From the NCBI GenBank assembly GCA_012064385.1, contig QRDG01001737.1, forward strand, positions 620,001-684,000: 64,000 nt of DNA, written 5' to 3'. The notes under the pieces are model-generated. The model was not told the DNA's origin. It did no database searches and was given only the letters and a program-made list of their open reading frames with translations. Source of the stretch: Puccinellia tenuiflora (taxonomy: Eukaryota > Streptophyta > Magnoliopsida > Poales > Poaceae). Shown in pieces: positions 23,401-34,000 of this stretch. Made by a program: the position numbers and the translations under genes. The stretch's first letter is position 1; every line of letters begins with the position of its first letter.

Positions 23401-23876
23401 GCAGAGTCCCAAATAAGCAACAACACATGGTTTGCTCCGACAAATGCTTCTGCGCCACCGGAGATGCAAACTGTGTGCACATGTGACCATAAAAATTCTC
23501 TGATTTCACAGATATAAGCTCCTAATTAAGCCATCACTGAAGAAAAGCATGATCCAAATAAGAGCTATCTGACCCTAACCACTCGGATTAAATTCTAAGC
23601 CGGCGAGACCATTTCGTAGAGCCCAGATGCGCGCTAAATCTTTGGCAGGGATCATGGCCTGTGAGTGTTTACAGGACCGGAAAGGAATAAGGATAAAGGA
23701 AAGAGAGGGGGTAGTACCAGAAACGAAGAGGTTGGGTGAGGGGTCGGCCTTCGGGGAGGCGTCGGCGGGTTCTGCGGCGCGAAGGCCGGGATGGAGTACA
23801 TGCGCGCGTTCGGTGCAGCGAATTCAGGGATGGAGAACATGCGTCGAAGCCCGGACCTTGCCACCGCCGCCGCCAT
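17440..23876 (-). CDS. Organelle-type single-RRM RNA-binding protein, exon 1 frameshifted
   Basis: Four coding exons on the minus strand: 23876-23718, 21341-21273, 21193-21087 and 17568-17440 (TAG). All introns are GT-AG. The RRM is complete: RNP2 LFVSGL, then KRTTTDGLREAFAKFGEV, RNP1 KGFGFVRY, and FLDGWVIFAEYARPR, followed by a Pro/Gln/Ser tail. The N-terminus (MAAAVARSGLRRMFS) has the Arg-rich, acid-free look of a mitochondrial presequence, so an RNA-processing role in an organelle is inferred. Exons 2-4 join in frame, but exon 1 from its ATG is 159 nt and reads into TAA in exon 2. One extra base near 23775-23781 would restore the phase that reads NLFVSG across the first joint. Exon 1 also has a 39-bp in-frame near-duplication. 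Either a recent null allele or a sequence error. Intron 1 holds a Mutator-like element and intron 3 a LINE plus a nested MITE. Confidence 0.75.
18235..19128 (+). mobile_element. 5'-truncated LINE in RRM intron 3
   Basis: Flanked by a target duplication AAAATGTCATGAAA (18221-18234 and 19129-19142). The match continues as CAATG after a 2-bp A-run difference. The 3' end is TTTTCTCGAAAAAAA. It codes for the last part of a LINE reverse transcriptase ORF (about 18300-18929). The zinc-binding region at its C-terminus is visible: WRWTASGSYTASSAY, SWALPKVKFFHWLA, DRLARRGLPHQPSCPLC and ETMRQLLLECPFTRQTW. A frame change near 18325 breaks the N-terminal side. Inserted opposite to the host gene. Confidence 0.85.
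19225..19274 (+). mobile_element. Tiny LINE 3' end inside the MITE
   Basis: About 50 bp resembling the 3' terminus of the LINE at 18235-19128: GCAATGAAATG...GCATTTTCTCGAAAAA compared with GCAATGAAACG...GCGTTTTCTCGAAAAA. The 9-bp duplication TCAAAAGTC flanks it at 19216-19224 and, once the later DNA transposon is removed, at 20221-20229. An extreme 5' truncation of the same LINE family. Confidence 0.65.
19283..20215. mobile_element. Non-autonomous DNA transposon with 8-bp target duplication
   Basis: Ends are GGGATCAGACTATCTAGCG and, inverted, GGGAAAAGCTAAGCAAAAGCG. Both lead into GCCGCA...GCGGCGG stretches about 25-50 bp in. ATTACTCA flanks it on both sides (19275-19282 and 20216-20223). The interior is AT-rich with short repeated ACCAGATT units and has no ORF. 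An 8-bp duplication suggests a hAT- or Mutator-type transposase supplied in trans; the superfamily is uncertain. Confidence 0.6.
22239..23191. mobile_element. Mutator-like element (Pack-MULE-like) in RRM intron 1
   Basis: Long terminal inverted repeats of about 150 bp: the left begins GAGACAATCGCACCATTAG, the right (inverted) GAGATAATCGCATCATTAG. They remain close to identical through TTCATTTTATGAGTAAGTTG. The 9-bp flanks TTGTCCATT (22230-22238) and TTGTGCATT (23192-23200) differ at one base. The 640-bp interior is GC-rich, unlike the intron around it, and has no transposase. This suggests captured gene fragments, though I could not name a source. Confidence 0.8.
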
Positions 23877-24062
23877 CGCCGCCGCCGGGATGTCTTCGAC
23901 TGGGGGAAAAGCTTGGGGTGAGCGGTTAGGGATTGGGATTTTTCCCTTCCTCTCTCTTCTTGGGGGTTTACGGTAGCGTGTTAGGTCGTGGACAGAAATG
24001 ACAATAGTGCCCCTTCGCAAATTGTAAGAGGATCTCCAGGGGTCGATGTGTAAGTTATGTGA

Positions 24063-24619
24063 GTCCTTGTTTACTTCTAGTGTATTTTGGGGAATTGGAG
24101 GGGATTATTCTGGATCCCAAAAAATCTCCACTAGTTTAGACTAGCCATGATGAGGGTATCATAGATGGTATCATGCATGCCATATTGACAAAAAGTGGAC
24201 GTGTCATTGCAATTAATGATGAGAGAGGTGATAATAGTATCATAGGTAGATACCGTAACATAACGGATTTCAATGTAAAATGAGTCTACAACCTAATAAA
24301 TATAGTATTGTATGATACCACAAATATGTTATTATACATTGTAAAGATACTAACATAGACTAGTATCATATGTATGATATTAGTATATGATACTCCGCAT
24401 TGTGACTAGTCTTATTTACTTCTAGTGTATTTTAGGGGATTAAAAGGGATAATCCTAAGATATCCCCCATCAACCATCTTATTTTTGTCCAAAACAAAAA
24501 CTCTAGTTCATGCTAGTGTATTGTAGGGAAAGAGTATTTGTTGGTATTGGGTGTTCACCAAATCCCCTCACATCCCCACTCCTCCCATCCACTAGAAAAC
24601 TCTTAAAGTAAACAAGGCC
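24063..24619. mobile_element. Tourist-like MITE, copy 1, carrying another MITE
   Basis: Ends GTCCTTGTTTAC...GTAAACAAGGCC, with TGA directly outside both (24060-24062 and 24620-24622). Interrupted by a second MITE at 24139-24411. Without that insert it is about 280 bp, the same length as copy 2 at 24977-25252, which lies in the opposite orientation. Confidence 0.7.
24139..24411. mobile_element. MITE with TTA target duplication nested in Tourist copy 1
   Basis: Terminal inverted repeats GACTAGCCATGATG... and, inverted, GACTAGTCACAATG.... TTA is directly outside on both sides (24136-24138 and 24412-24414), the usual PIF/Harbinger target. The inside is rich in ATGATAC/GTATCAT repeats and has no coding capacity. 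Confidence 0.7.
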
Positions 24620-24976
24620 TGATTGTTTTTTTTTTTTTTTTTGAGGTTTAAGTTCTCTGATTGTTGCTAAGTATCTCATCCACGGTTGTTTCAACCGTCT
24701 ACTGCAACCTCGAGCTGAAACCACCCAACTTCGGACATGTCAGTGTTAGACTATGATCTAGCCCTCTCATACAACCCATGCTCGTCAGCATTGGGGTTAT
24801 TTGCAATGTCATATGCCCCAGCTGGCTTGTCACGGTTCTCTCGATCACCCTCTTTTTATTTCTAGGTTCTCAGATTTGTACTGAAATCGTGACACGGTTT
24901 AGCCTTTCTAGTTGTAGCTAACTTCAGAATGCGTTATCAACTTAAATTTCAGTTACCTTGAGTAAAGCTTTCCTGA

Positions 24977-25252
24977 GGCCTTGTTTACTTTAAGAGTTTT
25001 CTAGTGGATGGGAGGAGTGAGGATGTGAGGGGATTTGGTGAACACCCAATCACAACAAATACTCATTCCCTAAAATACACTTGTATGAACTAGGGTTTTT
25101 GTTTTGGACAAAAATAAGATGGTTGGCGGGGGATATCTAGGGATTATCCCCTCTATTCCCCTAAAATACACTAGAAGTAAATAAACTAGTGGGAATTTTT
25201 GGAGATCCGGGATAACCTCCTCCAATCCCCCAAAATACACGTAAACAAGGCC
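24977..25252. mobile_element. Tourist-like MITE, copy 2
   Basis: Starts GGCCTTGTTTAC and ends GTAAACAAGGCC, with TGA on both sides (24974-24976, 25253-25255). Inverted relative to copy 1 at 24063-24619. It lies 0.8 kb downstream of the MORF9 stop codon. Confidence 0.75.
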
Positions 25253-26082
25253 TGAAGGGTGTACAGACATGGGAAAAAAGAGACAATAATTAAAAGGGTA
25301 ATACTTTTTTGGTACTTTTAATTACATTTGTTTGCAGTACATGTCCTTATTATAATAAGAATGCTAATAGGCTCCTTAATTTCGTTAGTCATTTCAGAAG
25401 GCAGCTGCAAAACAAGCAGACCGATCTAGTAACATAAATGAACCTATTATTCATCATTAATAAAATTCATAAAAATGTTTTTTACATTTTCTTCATTTAC
25501 TAGGTGAAGAAATTTCCTACGGCCTGATGCTGCAGCTAAGGGGGAAAAAAGACTTCCAATAACAAGTGTACAAGCCATCCATCACATTCTCATATAGCAA
25601 TTTTTTTTTCAATAATTCTGTTCAGAATCCGAAATTGCAAGTCTAAGCAGCAGAACTTGGCTAAAAACTAACTTAAGCTCAATCAATCTAAAAGTGAAGA
25701 AAACCAGACGATCAGGAATACGACTAAATATTACAGAAAACGTCACAGATGTCTGGATATTGAAGTGTAACACTTTGGATGGACAAGGATTTCAGTCTAC
25801 TGTTACATTCAGATGTCAAGGTCCGCTCAAACAACATGATCCAAAACTCCAAAATCCAGCTGCGTGGGTCGCTTGCTCAAGTGATATATCATATTTTGTG
25901 CTTCGGATGAATTTGACGTGGCAAGGAGCATCAACAATACATGGCGGTCGCACCAGGCGATAGAATTAAGCACTCTTTTGTTTCAGTACGTGAGTAATTG
26001 CCTGCAAAACTGGCATGATAAAGATTTGGGTCAATTTCAACACCAATCTTATGATAAGCACGGATTAACATGCATTTATACC

Positions 26083-27362
26083 TCATGAAGATGAAGACGT
26101 TGACTCGGGCTGGGTGGCTTGTTGTTTTGGTCTCCTGCTGGCAGGGGGCCCATCTCTTCGCCTCTCATACCGTCTGCTTTCGTACTTTGAGGTCCTCCGC
26201 TCCTTTGGTTGGTAGGTTGGGTATGTGCATGGAATGATCTCACCATTTATATATTTGTCACCTGAAGGGAGAAAAAGAAGCAAACACGTTAGTCATAATG
26301 ATGTGAGAAGCATATAAATGTGCAGCTACAGCTGTCGCACCGACCTCCATAGTCTTTGTTTTTTACATCGATGTAGGAATCAGGGAGCACCCACAGGACC
26401 ACCAGGCAACCTACACATGCCGTGAGAAAGTGTAAACAAGGGAAATCCAAAAAATGATGCATAAATGACTATGGACCAAAATAACGCGTAAATTAAGGAT
26501 TACCCTTGAACTTCTCTGATGTTTCTTCGTCGACAGTGCACTGGAACCCAGTGTAAGTGGTTGTGCTGAAGGCATACATGTTCTTCTTGGCTTCCTCCAT
26601 GCTGCAATCGTAACCAGTTACTCAGTATAGACTCTTTTTTGCATACATCCTATGCACCATATCAAACTAAAGAAGGGAAATTCAAGCCTACATCTCAGAT
26701 GCAGGCAACTTCAGTTTTTCACATAGGTGCAGTAATGACCGGACAAGGTTCCAGATATCCATATCCATTTGATCATTTCATATGTCTACAATCAAAATCT
26801 TTACATGTGGACTATCGTGTGGCATATGCCTCTACTGCATAGCAACTTCAGAAGCATGAGTGGACTACAAGCCCAACCTGATGCAGTATTTGCATTGTGA
26901 ACGAAATGCAGCATTCCAGTCCCAATTAACATTTTCTCCTCGACTATTAAAATTCCTCTCGCCAGACACGCAGAAAAAGAATCATCGGTCGTAAGAGGCA
27001 CGGCCGTTTTACCTGCCGAGGACGGTGGCGAGGGTGTTGAGGTAGGTGTCGATCATCTGCTCGCGCGTGGGCGCGGGGTCCTTGGGGAACTCCATGACGA
27101 TGAGCCAGTGGTTGTAGTCGCACCCGGGGAGCAGTATCGTCTCCCGCTGATCGCTACTGGGCGCCGCGCCGGCCGCCGTTGGCCTCGGCCTCATCCGGAG
27201 GCCCCCCGCCGGCACGAGGGCGATCGCCGGGAAGGCCGCCGCCGCGGGTGCGGCGCGGGAGAGAGGCGCGGCTGAGAAGTTGGACGGGGAGGGCTTGGCG
27301 GGGAAGGCGAAGGCCCTGGCCGTGGCGCGCCCGGCGGCGGCGGCGGTCGGGAGGGAAGCCAT
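26083..27362 (-). CDS. MORF9: Plastid RNA editing factor of the MORF/RIP family, MORF9 type
   Basis: Four exons: 27362-27013, 26601-26504, 26410-26345 and 26261-26083 (TGA); 231 codons, all joints GT-AG and in frame. MORF proteins bind PPR site-recognition factors and are needed for C-to-U editing; MORF9 acts in chloroplasts. Residues 1 to about 70 are Ala/Pro/Ser/Arg-rich without acidic residues, a plausible transit peptide. The MORF domain follows: [52 protein letters not shown] and [19 protein letters not shown], then [12 protein letters not shown] and a basic tail ending in serines. At the exon 2/3 joint the residues read [14 protein letters not shown] where family members have KFKGLPGVLWVLPD; the bases for LPG are still there one frame off. 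It lies upstream of, and parallel to, the RRM gene. Confidence 0.9.
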
Positions 27363-28477
27363 GGGGTGCGAGCGTGAGTGCGTCTGTGTGGGGGAGTGAG
27401 GTTTTGCGAGTTGGGGATAAGGCGAGACAGAGCTACATAGGGTGGAGAAGAAGAAGATATTTCATGACGAGGGTTTTAGCCTTTGTATTGATGGGCCGAG
27501 AGGGCCGCTACCCGGACCATTTATTATCGGCATTGTTTCTCTTGATTTTGTGGGCTGTGGTAAAATGAACTACGGGATGTGCTTGATGGAACCAACGTCT
27601 TGGTTCTCCAAAAAAAAAAGTCTTACTCCTCACGGCAGAATTTTTACATAGATTTTCATAGGAGTTCTAAAAAAAATTCAAGATGCTCAAGCGCTATCAA
27701 AATATATATAAACATGAATTTGAACTTCTTACCACTGACGCCATTGAGTGGTCAAACGTCTTAATGGAAACTGAAACCTGTCATTTTAGTGATCAAACCA
27801 ATTCTGGTTCATGGTAACAATTGAGCTTATCTTTGCGAGTCAGCCTGCTGACTATGTTTGTCTATCTACAGATCTGCAGACTGTTGTGCAAACCGGTGGA
27901 TAGACATGCGCAGGACGAGGCAGCATCGACGCTCAGAAGCCACTACTCTAGACTCGGGTCTTAAATTCCTTTCTATTTTTGTTTTCCTAGGCTTTGCTAT
28001 TTGGAACCTCGGGTGTGAGGTTGCATGTATCGAACTTTGGTTTGTATGTTAAGTACTTTGTGGATATGTTGGTGCACTTCTGTCGTTGTGGCTTTATTTA
28101 TAAAGTCGGGCTATGACCGCCTGTTTAAAAAAATGTACTTCTTTTGATGTATATTTTAGTTTTACCAAGTATATTTGGCGTTTGTGTGTGTTTTATTTCC
28201 TTCCATCTCATGAACTATGGTTAGCCGATCAATAAAGCTGGATCTTCTACTCAAAAGAAACCCATTTTATGTTAATTCACTGAATCAACTAATAAAATCA
28301 AAATGCACCATTTTAATACCATGGAAAAAGCGAAAACTGTCTTTGTCTCCCAAGCTCCAGTGACCCTGCTTATTTAAGAAAAATGAATAAAGCATTTGCA
28401 GGTTTCAAAAAATATTGAAAAAATGTCGGATGTGAAATGGTGTATCCCACAACTATGTAAAATATCAACTTCAAATA
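27363..28477. other. Upstream region of MORF9 with a LINE 3' fragment
   Basis: The first 100 bases are the expected MORF9 leader and promoter; I see no clear TATA box. About 27880-28132 looks like the 3' end of a LINE on the plus strand: TGTGGCTTTATTTATAAAG, GGGCTATGACCGCC and a short A-run (TTTAAAAAAA). No target duplication was found for it. Confidence 0.4.
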
Positions 28478-28571
28478 CTCTCTCCGATCCATAAAAAGTG
28501 TCGCTCATTTTGTACTAAGTTAGTACAAACTTTGTACTAAGTGGGCGACACTTTTTATGGATCGGAGGGAG
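28478..28571. mobile_element. Stowaway MITE, 94 bp
   Basis: Nearly perfect inverted repeat CTCTCTCCGATCCATAAAAA...TTTTTATGGATCGGAGGGAG with TA on both sides (28476-28477, 28572-28573). Arms of about 33 bp pair almost completely. Confidence 0.85.
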
Positions 28572-28573
28572 TA

Positions 28574-29537
28574 CTTTATATTCTAGGCTACACAAAAATG
28601 AAACATTTAGTAAAATTTGGAGGTTTGAAATGTGCATATTCAGATCAGAATACAAAGTATTTGAAGTTGATTCTTTTCAAGTTTATGGAATACACTATTG
28701 GCTACATCCAGAAATTTTTTCAATATTTTTTAAACTCGTAAAAATTCATTTTTTTAAACGAGCGGGATCACTGGAGCTCGGGAGCACCAAATCTCAACTA
28801 TGGAAAAAGCAACATTTTAACAATCCTTAATCCTTTTCCTTCTCATAAGACCCTTTGCTAAAAATAATTTATTAATATTTTTAGCTATATAATATTTAGC
28901 TAAAGAGTAAGAGCATTTTTTGACCTTCAACTTATTACGATGTGTAGCTTTTGTCCCTCATCTTCTTGTCTGCAATTTTTACCTATATTATCAATATCGG
29001 TAGACTTGGTCCCTAACAGTGGTATTGCTCGAACAAAACCATTCTTGACCTCATGTGGCATGGTTTTGGCTACATCATAAATCCAAGGTATGAGATTGAT
29101 AGATATCTGCATCTCTCTCACTCTCTTCCCCTGCACTTTGTAGTCCCATCAACCAATAGCACCAACAACATGGTTGCTTCTTTTCATCTTTGTCCTTGTA
29201 ATGTTGATGATAGTTTATTTATTTTAGTTCCCAAATTTGATCGAGTCATAATCCAATGTTATATGAATAGATTTTCTTAGAGTTGAACCGGTGCAACTTT
29301 TAGGTATTTACTCACAGTCCACGTAAAAAAATGTTGAGATGGACGAAAGAGTTGGTCCTCTAAATTAAGTAAGGTGACTTTGAGTCACTCACATGGAGTA
29401 TAATTTTGTTTGTTCACCTGCCATAGCTTGACGTCCACGCCTTGGACGGAGGACACACGCTTCTGAATCTCTTCTGCTAGCTTGGCAACATGGCCATAGG
29501 TGGAGTAGTACCTAAAGAATGTGTAAGCTCATGAAAT
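28574..29537. other. AT-rich intergenic region
   Basis: No gene, RNA or clear repeat found. Short ORFs on both strands are unsupported. Confidence 0.3.
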
Positions 29538-29548
29538 GACACTAGACC

Positions 29549-29553
29549 TGTTC

Positions 29554-29582
<29 letters not shown>
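29549..29582 (+). mobile_element. Poly(A)-only retro-insertion with 11-bp target duplication
   Basis: TGTTC followed by 29 A, flanked by GACACTAGACC at 29538-29548 and 29583-29593. This is the mark of target-primed reverse transcription that stopped after copying the tail. Confidence 0.75.
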
Positions 29583-29584
<2 letters not shown>

Positions 29585-29593
29585 CACTAGACC

Positions 29594-30268
29594 AGATTTG
29601 CTCCTGACTGAGGCGACGAAGTGAGCGGGACGAGCTTGGCTGCTTCGTTGGGTGTTTACGTGAGGGGGAGCTCCTCTGCACGTGACTTGACGTGAGCGCG
29701 AGTCGAGAAGAGGCGACCAACGCAAACGCATGCCGACCGAGATACGTGCAGTGCACGTGCATCTTTCTATTGCTCCAAGTACAGTTTATTCACGCTACTC
29801 GATTTCTCTTAAAAACATCAACGAATATGCTCCTATAAATTTTCTCCTCCGTGTCAAGAAACACGAGTCGACGACCGGCAAAATAGTTAGCGGCGGTGGT
29901 TTTGTGTCAGCAAGCCGGTCAAGAAACGCGAGCCGGAAGATGATATGCCTGGCCAAAGAATTGCGGCACCAAACTGTCAAGAAAAATCCTACTCGGTATT
30001 TTAGATCGCGAGCCAAGAGAAGAATTTCATTTTAGGAGGTGTCCAAACTTTTCAAAACGTCTTCTTCATATTTGTACTAGTATCTATCTCCTAAAAATTA
30101 TACACAGTACGTCGAGTCTCTCGAGTGTAGAAATTATAAAACTCTTAAATATTATGTTTTATTGATCTGACCCTCATACGGTATATATAAGAGTACAAGA
30201 CTTGAGAATCAATAAGCCTATGACTTGGACTATAAAAATGAACTCTAAAATCCTACTATATCTCTAAG
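29594..30268. other. Intergenic region, nothing assigned
   Basis: Moderately GC-rich at 29594-29760, then AT-rich. A 101-codon plus-strand frame (29730-30035) has a basic C-terminal half but no recognisable domain; not called as a gene. Confidence 0.25.
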
Positions 30269-30481
30269 GCACACTTCTTTTCAGCCTTCTAGGAGGGCTT
30301 CTCCGAGAAGCTCCCCTCCCCTAACTTATCTCAGAATCCCGACTCACAAATTCATTTAGACTTCCAAACTACTGTTTACAAGACTAATTTAGAATACTAA
30401 ACTTATTTATGAGGCGAGCTTCTGGACTGGTGAATATGAGATTCCTGGAGAAGCCCTCCTAGAAGCCGAAAAGAAGTGTCC
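30269..30481. mobile_element. MITE with 5-bp target duplication CTAAG
   Basis: Terminal inverted repeats of about 38 bp: GCACACTTCTTTTCAGCC...GGAGGGCTTCTCC on the left and, inverted, GGACACTTCTTTTCGGC...GGAGGGCTTCTCC on the right. CTAAG directly flanks both ends (30264-30268, 30482-30486). No ORF. Confidence 0.7.
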
Positions 30482-30916
30482 CTAAGTCCTACCATACATG
30501 CAGGGGCTTAGCCCAAAAAGTAAAGAACACAAACAACGGACCGAGAATACGCACCACTCACTCTTCTTCTCGTTATTGCCAACCTTTTCTTATTGTGTGT
30601 TCCTTATATTATTCCCATCCCGGAGACCACGTGCATGGTCGTCCGGTAGAACAGGCCTCCGGAACTTCGTTTCTTGAGATCCTGCACTGGGAGAGGGTCG
30701 ATAAGATTTTTTTTTTGGAGTGTCTCGACGACATTGTCCGCTTTCATTCTACCAATCCACGTTGACGGTACGACTACTTACTCTGTTGTGCATGAGTATG
30801 TCCCCTTCACCACCATGGTCGACAACGACAATGCTGCGGTCGCAACGTTCCCGCGATCAACATGTATGTACTCTCTCCGATCCATATTAATCGTCGCTAA
30901 ATCGGACTGAGATATA

Positions 30917-31019
30917 CTCCCTTCCGTTCCATATTACTTGACACCTAAATGAATGTCCCTAGATTCATTTTGTGTCTAGATACATCCATTGGAAGTCAAA
31001 TAATATGGAACGGAGGGAG
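30917..31019. mobile_element. Stowaway MITE, 103 bp, next to a second MITE end
   Basis: CTCCCTTCCGTTCCATATTA...TAATATGGAACGGAGGGAG with TA on both sides. At 30868-30912 lies the left end of another Stowaway (CTCTCTCCGATCCATATTAA) whose right end is not recognisable; the complete copy may have inserted into it. Confidence 0.8.
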
Positions 31020-34000
31020 TATATGTTTAGTTTATTATATGTGGTTAGATTTACTAGTGTAATTGTGATGATGCTTAAGTTAATTAAACTCATCTAAATT
31101 ATTTAATATTTTAATAGATACATAGGTACAATTTCGATCCAAATTAAAACGATGGAAGACGCTTCTAGAGGGAAAAAGTAGCGGTCTAAGCGGTTGCTAT
31201 TTGGTTTCACAAGTCAGTTTGAGAGACTTCAGCGGTAGTCAACAACAGCCCCAAAACCATCATCTTCTTGACATTGTCTCCCCAACTTGTGTTTGTAGTG
31301 CCTCTGCGCAAAGCTCGGAGAAGAACATTGACTATTTGACTGGGAGGGATGGAACTGCGACCAACAAAACCTTGGACCCAGTCTTCCTGCAAAAATCTTC
31401 TAACACGTGTTCATCTTTCCTCCTGTGAATGTGAATGTGCCAATCGATGGCGATAACGGGGCATTCACACCAAGCCAAACCGCCTATCACGGTAGTGAAA
31501 TCTTTTTTTTTCCTAGCATAAATTAAAAAAAATGTGTACTGTGAAGCCACAGTCATTGACACGTGGGGGCAACCAAGGTACTGAAGGGAAAGGGACAAGC
31601 ACCTCTAGCAAGATGGTGCCACCTTCATGGCAGGGCGACATGTGGCTGGCAAACAAAACGGATCAAGATTCAGACATGTATGTATACTTGGGACCCCTAG
31701 TCCCTACCATCTCAAAACCTGTTGTAACGGTGGTTGCTCTTGGCCAACCAACAGCAGGAGGCCTACCAATGCAACCATCTAGAACCTTCGATTTGGACCG
31801 GTGGCACCCCACTTGGCTAACAAGATGTTCATCCAAACAGTTTCACCTGTTCATATGGATCGCAGCTCGCAGTTTTCACCGTAGGATTGTTCAGGGCACG
31901 ATGATGATGATGATGACGACCAGGGCATAGTGGACAACAAGGATGGCCACTGATCAAAGACAACAGGGTAAAAGAGGAGAGTGAGCAGACACCAATAATG
32001 CCTTGGGAGTCTATGACATGAAAGCTGAAACACTATTGCCGCGGACTCCTTGTATGCGCCTCTTTTTGACAGCATCTGCTCTCTCTGAAGCAGGCCATGT
32101 CTCCTTTTTCTGATTCTCAGATTACCTGAATCAGATTCCATAGCACGCGGATGCAGCGCACATGCTGTCTGCTTCCCATGGCAAAAATTGGTAGGGGCCA
32201 TCAGTGGCTCAGGACGATCTCGTGAAAAAAAGTCGCCATTTCTGGCTTGATGCAAGATGGCTGTTTGATGATCTTTGAGCATAGGTGCCTGGAGCAGTAA
32301 GCATGGACCACCTTTTCATAAGATGCATCTCATCTGATCGTGTTACCATTGCTATCATTCTTTAACAGGAGCACTCACCAGTAGCTGAAGCCAGCTGCTT
32401 TGCAGAATTAACCAAAATAGCTTTGCCTTTTGTTGGATTGGGGTGCCAATGACAGTGCGTCAGTGCCCATACATATCTTTGCATGAACTTGGAACGACAT
32501 AGCAGGGAGGGGAGCAGACAGACATGGATTTGCGTCACACCCCGTACCAGGAAATCAAGCAGTGCAATTTCAGGAAACAGCCGCGGTGCTGCCTGCAAAA
32601 TTTGGCGCTGCAACCTACAACGGGCGAGCGAGTGAGCGCACCACCATCACCATCACGGATACACCAAAAACTTGCTACAAAAGAAGAGACTTTTCTGACG
32701 AGATCACACCTTTCATTCAGTGAGTGTGTGAATACCTGACGATAAGTTCTCACACAAAAGTTAGCGAGTAACCCTACCTTATGTGGTTTGGCAGGACCGC
32801 TAGGACAACAAAACCGGTCAAAAACGTACGCACAAGGCATGACCAAATCAGCCAAGGAAAAAAGAGAGCACGGGCATGGAAAGCAAGTAAAGCTGTGCAA
32901 CACCACGCAGTTGCAGGAGGTGAGGTGACCCACTCGAAAGCAATCTAGATGCAAGGTTGATGATGATTGCAATCTGCATGGCTTAATCCTGTCCACTGAA
33001 CTAGATCTCTGCGTTGCAAGTTTTTGGTAACAGAACTTTTTAGGTTTAGAACAAGCCATGCTTCCAGAGGGCAAGTTTGCGGTCAAGGTCAACCCATATC
33101 TTATCGTTGCTATGTTCTCACTCGGAAAAATGTCAACATCAAGGCCACATCACTACTGCCGCACAATCCACTTAAGTATTGCATGACATTTGTGTAAGGC
33201 AATTAGTAAAGCAAATTGGAAAGAAATTATTAAAAAAAAGCCATTTGCGTAAGCCAGTAAATCTCTTAAGGTGACTTCATCAGCATCGAATCTTAACAAG
33301 ACCCACTGCTTTGTCAACAACCAACGAGACAAATGTTTGTGTAGACCTTTTCACATTCAATTTGATGTGCGAATTGTCAGTTTGTGGGCGTAGCCAAAAT
33401 TAGACCATCCAAAATCAACATGTCCTTGTCGAACAGCATTATAATCAAAGTTGCACACTTCTTTAAGGACTAGAGTGACACAAGCAATATTGAGAGAATC
33501 ACATGGTTTGGTTGCTAACGGCCTAATAATCTTCCATACTGAAGCACTTGGACAGTTTTTTAAGGACTGTTATACAACTTCATTTATACAAATTCCAAAG
33601 CAAAATTTAGCCAATCTGAGGTCCTCCCCTGATGAAAAGAGCAATAAAAGTTGCACAATCTACCGATTAATCTGAAGGTTCAGGATGGTTCAATTCATAT
33701 AGAGTTCTCCACGAGCTCAATGATCTCTATTGCCTATATTATATGGAGAGAAGCATGCGCATGCTAGTTATTTTAGTTCAGATGTGGACCAATGGGGTTT
33801 AAGCTCACAACTTGATATAAATTATGCAAATTGCAACAAAGTCAAATCTGAACAGCAAATGTACAATGAAGTACAGACCAAGTTAGCACCCCTTATGAAT
33901 ACCTAACACAACAAGAATTCACAGCATTCGTACTTTGAATAACTGAAAATTTTCAATTCACTTCTTATATCATCACAAGGGGGGTGATAGGCAGGTACAC

